Assembly (NCBI GenBank): GCA_963850345.1
Contig: CAWKKW010000005.1
Span: 1,054,001-1,118,000 of the forward strand
Source of the DNA: CAWKKW01 sp963850345
GTDB taxonomy: Bacteria > Acidobacteriota > Terriglobia > Terriglobales > Acidobacteriaceae
DNA length: 64,000 bases
Reading direction: 5' to 3'
Within the stretch, counting starts at the first letter, position 1. Each line of letters opens with the position of its first letter. This document shows, in pieces, positions 59,007 to 64,000 of this stretch. A program made the position numbers and the translations under genes. The notes beneath the pieces are model-generated. The model had not been told where the DNA came from. It made no database searches and worked only from the letters and a program-made list of their open reading frames with translations.

Positions 59007-61136
59007 CTAAGTGACCTCGATGAGGGTGTGAGCTTCTGCCGGAATGCGGACGCGACCGATGTAGGCGTCTCCGGAGCGGGTGAAGTCGGCACCGGCAAAC
59101 TTGAAGGTCGCGCCGGTGGACAGTCCGAGGCGAGCCGGTTCGAAGCGAACCTCGCGTTCCATGGGCTTGTCATCGAGGTTGAAGCAATTGATCACTGCGC
59201 TCTTACCTTCGCGGTCGGTATGCACGTGAGTCTGTTCATCGATGCCATAGAAGGTGCCAGAGGCAAAGTAGTGTTTCAGCCTGCGGTAGTTTGCCATGCC
59301 TTCCTTCTGCGCCTGGCGCACTGCCTGGTCTGGATGGGTTCCGCCGATGCCCAGGTGGCGGCAGGTAGAAGCATTCCACCAGAAGACGAGAGCATTCTTG
59401 TTATCTGTGCGGAGATCGATGTGGAGATAGAGAGGCAGGCTGTAGGCGAGGTTGTAATAGTAGAGTGCGACGCTATGGCCACTTAGTAAGTCCTGCATCG
59501 GCTTCCACATTAGTTCAAAGGCCCAGACTACATCAAAGCCTGCGGCGCGACAGTCGTCCTGGCTGCCCTCGCAGCGACCGTGGCCGTAGTAGATTGGGGG
59601 CGGGTTATGCATCTCGATGAGGACGTCGGGATATTGCATGTGCACGAGTCGAGCTAACCGTGATCTCGCCTGGTCGTGTTCCTCCTGCCTGGCGGGGACC
59701 TGGTGGCCGTGGTTGGGGTCCCAGCATTCCTCGTGATAGAGGGTCCCGTCGAACATGAAGAATGCGGCGCCATCCTTAGCGAGCGCGTTGAGGCGCTTTG
59801 CGGTTTCATCAATGTACTGGCGCGATGAACCGCAGAGTGTGGAGGCCATGAAGCCGGTATCTCGATCCCAAACTCTACGTTTGCCATAGCGGTCCATGCG
59901 ATTCGCTTCGACCGGATACGAAGTAGGATCGCACCATCCGGACAGAGGCGTATGCAGAGAGGACTTGAGCCCGTAGTCACGCTTCAGCATGGCGGTGAAG
60001 GATGCGTAGGGGCCCAGTCGGGCTTCATCCCATATCTTCGAGGCGAAACTTACGTCCCAGCCCGGATCCTGATAAAGGGCTTCGCAACCGATGGCCTTGG
60101 CCTTGGCGGCTTCCTCCTTCATGCTGTCGAGTGTGTAGTATTTCTTGCGCATCTCCGGATCGTTTTGCTGATCGCCCGGCAGCCACCAAAGCTTATTGTC
60201 GTATAACTCGTTCCAGTGGACGGGCGGGTTGAAGTTCGCAGGACAGCCGTGGCCGCGTTGCTCCATCTCGGTTCGAAAGGTGTAGAAGCCCTGCTGCCAA
60301 TCGCCGTCGTAGGCCGTTATGCGGGTGACGCCGAAGCGATGGGTCTCGCCTGGTCGCAGCCATGCGCCGTGTTCGGGACTGCCGCGGTAGACGCCTGTTC
60401 CACCCCAGCGGAGCGCTAGCCCGCCCTGCGGCAGTGCCACGCGATCGAGCAGCGCAAATTCAAGACCACCGGGACTGTACTTCGAAAGAACAAATCCGTG
60501 GTGTCCATCGGTCCACGCCCAAGCCTCGGAGGCGAACATCGGGCTGACCGTCGTATCCATCGACCATAACTGGGTGGAGTATTGCTGGGTAAGAACATCG
60601 GTGACGGAGAAGTCGGCATACTGTTCGCGATGGCCGTTGGGCTCGCGCCGGAACGGAATGGCGGTGAACTTGTACTCTGCCCAGGGTCCGCGGACATGCT
60701 CTCCGTCGATGGCCAGTGGCAGGACAAATCCACTGCGGGCGTCTTGCAGACTTACGGGAGCTGCGCCGCTATTGCTGACTTGTAACTCCTCTTCCATCCA
60801 CGTGGTGGATGGGTCGACGGTGAAGCGGTGCTTGACTCCCAGGCCGGTTTCCGTTTTGCCTTCGAGGAGGAGTGAGGCGCCTTCGCGCTTGACTGCGGTG
60901 AAGGTGGGCGTGCCGAACGCGTAGGAATAGGGACCATCGGCCAACACACGGCCGGTGGGCACGTGAACCAGCTTGCACTGAAGACCGCTACCGGGGGAAA
61001 CTGTCAGCTCGAGTTGCGCGTTCTTCAGTGTTGTTGTGTCGTGGCCAGCCTTCGCTTCGGCTGCCATCATGGCTGCCGGCAACGCCATCGCCGCCGTCTG
61101 CACTGCCGCCAGTTTCACCAAGTCCCTGCGATTCAT
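59007..61136 (-). CDS. Exported GH36/GH-D clan-like glycoside hydrolase
   Basis: 709 residues. A signal-like start (MNRRDLVKLAAVQTAAMALP) with two adjacent arginines resembles a Tat signal. The N-terminal beta-sandwich (about 35-290) is followed by a TIM barrel with CEALYQDPGWDVSF, FMFDGTLYHEECWDPNHGH and FDVVWAFELMWKP. Such architecture is that of alpha-galactosidase-type clan GH-D enzymes, and Asp in FMFDG is a possible nucleophile. The family assignment is tentative and substrate unknown. It is in a run of five minus-strand genes with the lactonase and dehydrogenase. Confidence 0.68.
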   Translation of the reverse strand: MNRRDLVKLAAVQTAAMALPAAMMAAEAKAGHDTTTLKNAQLELTVSPGSGLQCKLVHVPTGRVLADGPYSYAFGTPTFTAVKREGASLLLEGKTETGLGVKHRFTVDPSTTWMEEELQVSNSGAAPVSLQDARSGFVLPLAIDGEHVRGPWAEYKFTAIPFRREPNGHREQYADFSVTDVLTQQYSTQLWSMDTTVSPMFASEAWAWTDGHHGFVLSKYSPGGLEFALLDRVALPQGGLALRWGGTGVYRGSPEHGAWLRPGETHRFGVTRITAYDGDWQQGFYTFRTEMEQRGHGCPANFNPPVHWNELYDNKLWWLPGDQQNDPEMRKKYYTLDSMKEEAAKAKAIGCEALYQDPGWDVSFASKIWDEARLGPYASFTAMLKRDYGLKSSLHTPLSGWCDPTSYPVEANRMDRYGKRRVWDRDTGFMASTLCGSSRQYIDETAKRLNALAKDGAAFFMFDGTLYHEECWDPNHGHQVPARQEEHDQARSRLARLVHMQYPDVLIEMHNPPPIYYGHGRCEGSQDDCRAAGFDVVWAFELMWKPMQDLLSGHSVALYYYNLAYSLPLYLHIDLRTDNKNALVFWWNASTCRHLGIGGTHPDQAVRQAQKEGMANYRRLKHYFASGTFYGIDEQTHVHTDREGKSAVINCFNLDDKPMEREVRFEPARLGLSTGATFKFAGADFTRSGDAYIGRVRIPAEAHTLIEVT

Positions 61137-61204
61137 TCCTACTCTCCCTACAGACCTTTTGCCAGATAGTGCGACATATTAGTTGAGATAGGACTTACTC
61201 TCGA

Positions 61205-62077
61205 TTAACCAGCGAACGGTGTTTCCGGAATGCCGGCGACATCGGTGGCGATTGCGAACAACGAGCCGGCGAGCGGGCCATCTTTTAGCGCGCTCCAGCC
61301 GAGTTCGACACAGGCGGACGTGAAGAACAAAGTCTTGAGATCGGGACCGCCGAACATACAGCTGCTGGGTCGCTGCACGGGCATGGAGACTACGCGATCG
61401 ATGGTGCCGTCTGGGGCGTAACGAATTACTCGCCAGCCATCCCAGACAGCCGACCAGACGAAGCCCTCGCTATCCACGGTCAGTCCGTCGGGCACGCCGC
61501 TTCCGCCGGGTAACTCGGCGAAGATCGTGCGTTTGCCGAGTGAGCCTGTCTCCAAGTCGAACTCGTATGCCCAGATGGTGCGAACCATGGAGTCTGTGAA
61601 GTACATGATGCGATTGTCGGGACTCCAACCCAGACCGTTAGAACAGGTGAAGCCGGTGGCCATGCGATGGATGGAATAGTCGGCATCCACGCGGTACAAG
61701 CTGCCGGTGGGCTGCAGGCAAGCGTCGTCCATGGTGCCGGCCCACACGCGACCGGCGCGGTCTACTTTGCCATCGTTGAAACGATTTCCTGGAAGGTTTT
61801 CTTCAGGATCGCCGAGACGTTTGAAATCTCCGGTGGCGAGATCGAGCAAGCCGAGGCCTTCGGAATCCGCGAAGACCATGCGGCCGGATTGGGCAGGAGA
61901 CGCGAAGCCGACGGGACGCTTGAGAGGCCAGTGGCCTGTCTGGCCCTGCGTTGGATGCCAGCGAAAGATAGCCGGGCGCTTGATATCCACCCAGTAGAGC
62001 ACCCCGCTGGAGGCGTCCCAGGTGGGGCCCTCGCCGAGGATGGCATTCGCCTGCTGCACGCATTGCACTTCACTCAT
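61205..62077 (-). CDS. SMP-30/gluconolactonase family protein
   Basis: 290 residues from ATG 62077; the frame is open further upstream without support. The six-bladed propeller carries the metal ligands expected of the family: Glu in ILGEGPTWD, Asn in CSNGLGWSPDN and Asp in SGVPDGLTVD, plus ENLPGNRFNDGKVD. It hydrolyses sugar lactones such as gluconolactone to acids. Its place beside a sugar dehydrogenase fits lactone opening as the next step. There is no signal peptide, so lactone would have to enter the cell first. Confidence 0.9.
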   Translation of the reverse strand: MSEVQCVQQANAILGEGPTWDASSGVLYWVDIKRPAIFRWHPTQGQTGHWPLKRPVGFASPAQSGRMVFADSEGLGLLDLATGDFKRLGDPEENLPGNRFNDGKVDRAGRVWAGTMDDACLQPTGSLYRVDADYSIHRMATGFTCSNGLGWSPDNRIMYFTDSMVRTIWAYEFDLETGSLGKRTIFAELPGGSGVPDGLTVDSEGFVWSAVWDGWRVIRYAPDGTIDRVVSMPVQRPSSCMFGGPDLKTLFFTSACVELGWSALKDGPLAGSLFAIATDVAGIPETPFAG

Positions 62078-62230
62078 GAAGACGGTCTCCGGAGATTTCA
62101 GCTGATGAATATTCCACACAGCCTTTAGACCTGTCAACCTGTTATGCCGGTTTTGAACCAACAAAAGAGATGCTGGACCGACCTGTGGCGGCATCTCGCT
62201 TTTCACTCGTGGAGGCGCTGAAGGAGCGGC

Positions 62231-63409
62231 CTAGCCGGGGGCGAGGAACGCGCCGCATCCACGAGCTGCGATGGTTAGGACCTGCTGGTTGTCCTGGTCG
62301 TAGAGGGTGACGAAATCTGTATCTACTTCGACGTCTTCGATGGCAGTGACCAGCGGCGGGAGGGTGAAGAGAAACATAAGATACGCGGCCGTTCGTTGCC
62401 CGTTGCCGGAGACGACGCATTGGTGCGGGCTTCCAAACAATGGTCCGCGCCGTGCATTTTCTTCCCGACCAAGGGGCAGAGGGGTAGTGCCAAACTCCAT
62501 GCCACGCGCCTGGGTTGTCTTGTTCCACGGGGCGTCTGTGCGAGCGCGGTTTTCTTCCCAGATGGCGAGCCAGGGGAAATCGGCTCTACGGAAACAATAG
62601 CCGACACCGAGTCGCGTCTTCCAATTCACTGCGAGCGTATAGGCAAACTCCCGATTTGGTTTCAACTGAAGCGAGGCAATGAATCCTCCGCCTTCGCGCG
62701 AGAAGGGCTGCCGGAGGTCGACGAAGCCATCGCCGTTTGCGCTCGGTGCATTTGGCCAGACAAACTCGCGATCGGTCGCTAACATGGAACCTTCGTCATA
62801 GGGCTGGGGAGCGACGATACCGCGGCCAGCGGAGGCGAACACTGTACTCTCGCCGGCCTGAAGGAAGGGGCTGCCGAAGGTAACATGCTGCACCCAATCG
62901 AAGGCGTGCTCTGTCGTGTTTAGATTCGTCACAGTCTCCCGCACAAAGACGGCTGTCTCCTCGGACGAGAGGCGGATCTGGCGGTCGACGTTCAACTGTG
63001 CGTAAGGGAGATGCGCGGTGGCGCGCAAGCAGTTCTCAGTCGGCTTGGGTGCGAACTGCCATCGTTCGACGGCGGCCTCGCCGTGAAGGCTCAGGCCCGC
63101 GGCGGCCTGCGCTGCTGTTGGAGCTCCGTAATAATCCAGGCAGAGCGCATGGCCGGTGAATCCGGCGAGAAACTTTCGCAACTCCACGGGTCCGTAGAGG
63201 GGCGGCAAATCTTCCGAGGAGACAGAGTCCGGGTCGCGCGTGGGCCAGGGAGCCACCCACAATACGTTTTCGGACGTGTTACTCGCTTGATCGAGATAGC
63301 GGAAGCTGGCCAGATGGCCGCCGCCTGCGAGGACGACGAGTTCCACTGCGTGGTTCCATAGACGTATCGCCTCGCGACCTTTCCATTGAACGGGTTCAGC
63401 AATCAACAT
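62231..63409 (-). CDS. Mutarotase-fold (aldose 1-epimerase-like) protein, function unknown
   Basis: 392 residues without a signal peptide. Strand-rich sequence, with WNHAVELVVLAGGGHLASF at the start, FVRETVTNLNTTEHAFDWVQHVTFG in the middle (His in a position like the mutarotase catalytic His) and FPWLAIWEENR, looks like the galactose-mutarotase supersandwich. Identity is weak by eye, so function is inferred from fold and from its place at the head of the minus-strand sugar operon. It is divergent from the regulator gene at 63611. Confidence 0.62.
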   Translation of the reverse strand: MLIAEPVQWKGREAIRLWNHAVELVVLAGGGHLASFRYLDQASNTSENVLWVAPWPTRDPDSVSSEDLPPLYGPVELRKFLAGFTGHALCLDYYGAPTAAQAAAGLSLHGEAAVERWQFAPKPTENCLRATAHLPYAQLNVDRQIRLSSEETAVFVRETVTNLNTTEHAFDWVQHVTFGSPFLQAGESTVFASAGRGIVAPQPYDEGSMLATDREFVWPNAPSANGDGFVDLRQPFSREGGGFIASLQLKPNREFAYTLAVNWKTRLGVGYCFRRADFPWLAIWEENRARTDAPWNKTTQARGMEFGTTPLPLGREENARRGPLFGSPHQCVVSGNGQRTAAYLMFLFTLPPLVTAIEDVEVDTDFVTLYDQDNQQVLTIAARGCGAFLAPG

Positions 63410-63536
63410 GAATATGCCTCGGGAAACTGCGATGCAGGGAATGGACAGCGATGGGTCAGGGGAATAAACGCTTGGGCACCTGTCACTCCGGGCTCGGAGG
63501 GCTGCGTGTTTTTACTCCGCGGAAATGGATTGCAGC

Positions 63537-63553
63537 TATAATGTGGCATCACA
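63537..63553 (+). promoter_or_regulatory. Candidate -10 and operator before the FadR-type gene
   Basis: A perfect TATAAT (63537-63542) lies about 70 bp before the ATG; the -35 is weak. It runs straight into TGTG-GCAT-CACA (63542-63553), an inverted repeat at the expected transcription start. GntR/FadR proteins bind short inverted repeats, so autoregulation is plausible. Confidence 0.4.
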
Positions 63554-63610
63554 GGTCAACATGGCAATACCCGCATAAAGTCGACAGGCTTGATCGGAGG
63601 CAAGCCAGCA

Positions 63611-64000
63611 ATGTGCCCAGACGATTCCCGCAATTTGGTTCTTGAACGAAGCCCGATCCGACGCTCCAAGCTGCACGAGCTGGTCTCGCAAAAACTTGAA
63701 GAGATGATTCGTGCGGGCGATCTTAAACCTGGAGACAGGCTGCCCTCCGAACGGGACATTATGACTGCCTATGGTATCGGCCGGCCGGCGGTGCGTGAGG
63801 CGTTTCTTTCGCTGCAGAGCAAGGGGTTCATCACTACGGAATCGGGGCGCAGGGCCCGAGTGACCGTGCCGAGCGTCGATAACGTATTTACAACGCTGGA
63901 CAGCGTTGTTGGAATGGTGATCACTAAGCAGGAGAGGCTGAAGGACCTGTTTGACGCGCGCAGGTTCATCGAGGCAGCGATGGCTCGACATGCGGCGCGG
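63611..64000 (+). CDS. FadR-subfamily GntR transcription regulator (partial, runs off right edge)
   Basis: 130 codons are visible from ATG 63611. The winged helix-turn-helix is clear (LKPGDRLPSERDIMTAYGIG, RPAVREAFLSLQSKGFI), followed by the start of an FCD-type ligand domain (RLKDLFDARRFIEAAMARHA). FadR-type regulators bind carboxylates or sugar acids and control the matching catabolic genes. It is divergent from the minus-strand sugar-oxidation operon, which is its most likely target. The effector cannot be read because the C-terminal domain is cut off. Confidence 0.9.
   Translation, partial: MCPDDSRNLVLERSPIRRSKLHELVSQKLEEMIRAGDLKPGDRLPSERDIMTAYGIGRPAVREAFLSLQSKGFITTESGRRARVTVPSVDNVFTTLDSVVGMVITKQERLKDLFDARRFIEAAMARHAAR

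Overview
The window looks like a chromosomal segment of an Acidobacteriota (Terriglobia-type) bacterium. This is an inference. The main support is a PadR regulator overlapping a roughly 890-residue duplicated orphan ABC permease (the acidobacterial ADOP arrangement). GC-rich genes, frequent TTG/GTG starts, many secreted sugar enzymes and an acidobacterial-style RHS core fit the same picture. The DNA is mostly ordinary core and metabolic sequence. There is no CRISPR array, prophage or intact transposon.

Layout. 1-1035: a 5'-truncated RHS tip carrying an HExxH metallopeptidase-like domain, with a small exported protein overlapping it by 4 nt and running off the left edge (toxin/immunity candidate). 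1037-7172: a three-catalytic-domain GH18-like/CE4/GT2 envelope glycan protein, a GT39-like membrane glycosyltransferase, a LolA-like protein and a small membrane protein. 7213-14074: serS, an alkaline-phosphatase-superfamily protein coupled to pyrD, a frameshifted SnoaL-like gene, a cysteine-less isochorismatase-like protein, tRNA-Ala(CGC) and an alanyl-tRNA editing protein. 14190-20263: two sugar isomerase/epimerase-like proteins, a Gfo/Idh/MocA oxidoreductase, a TolB-like propeller and a metallophosphoesterase. 20410-25785: an FeS-type photolyase and a B12-dependent ribonucleotide reductase behind a promoter with two NrdR-box-like sites. 26128-34871: a giant GH13 protein, a VOC protein and a PDZ-7TM-GAF-PP2C phosphatase. 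35039-46206: a membrane H+-pyrophosphatase (two frameshifts), a DUF192 protein, a second GT39-like protein, a HugZ-like protein, signal peptidase I, an ABC permease, a RodZ-like protein, metK (frameshifted) and ada. 46467-47093: a degenerate IS481-like transposase. 47794-52253: lhgO and the ADOP/PadR pair. 52600-64000: a carbohydrate block with a UlaG-like MBL hydrolase, a Tat-exported GH2, a gluconate-2-dehydrogenase-subunit-3 plus GMC dehydrogenase pair, a GH36-like protein, an SMP-30 lactonase, a mutarotase-fold protein and a truncated FadR-type regulator.

How the parts fit. The right-hand block reads as a sugar-oxidation pathway: glycosidases release sugars, a periplasmic FAD dehydrogenase oxidises them to lactones, SMP-30 and perhaps the UlaG-like protein open the lactones, and the FadR-type protein is the likely local switch. 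The left-hand block mixes envelope glycan assembly with housekeeping genes.

Frameshifts interrupt metK, hppA (twice), a SnoaL-like gene, the transposase remnant and probably the second GT39 gene. Since metK should be essential, small indels in the source sequence are the most economical explanation for at least some of them.
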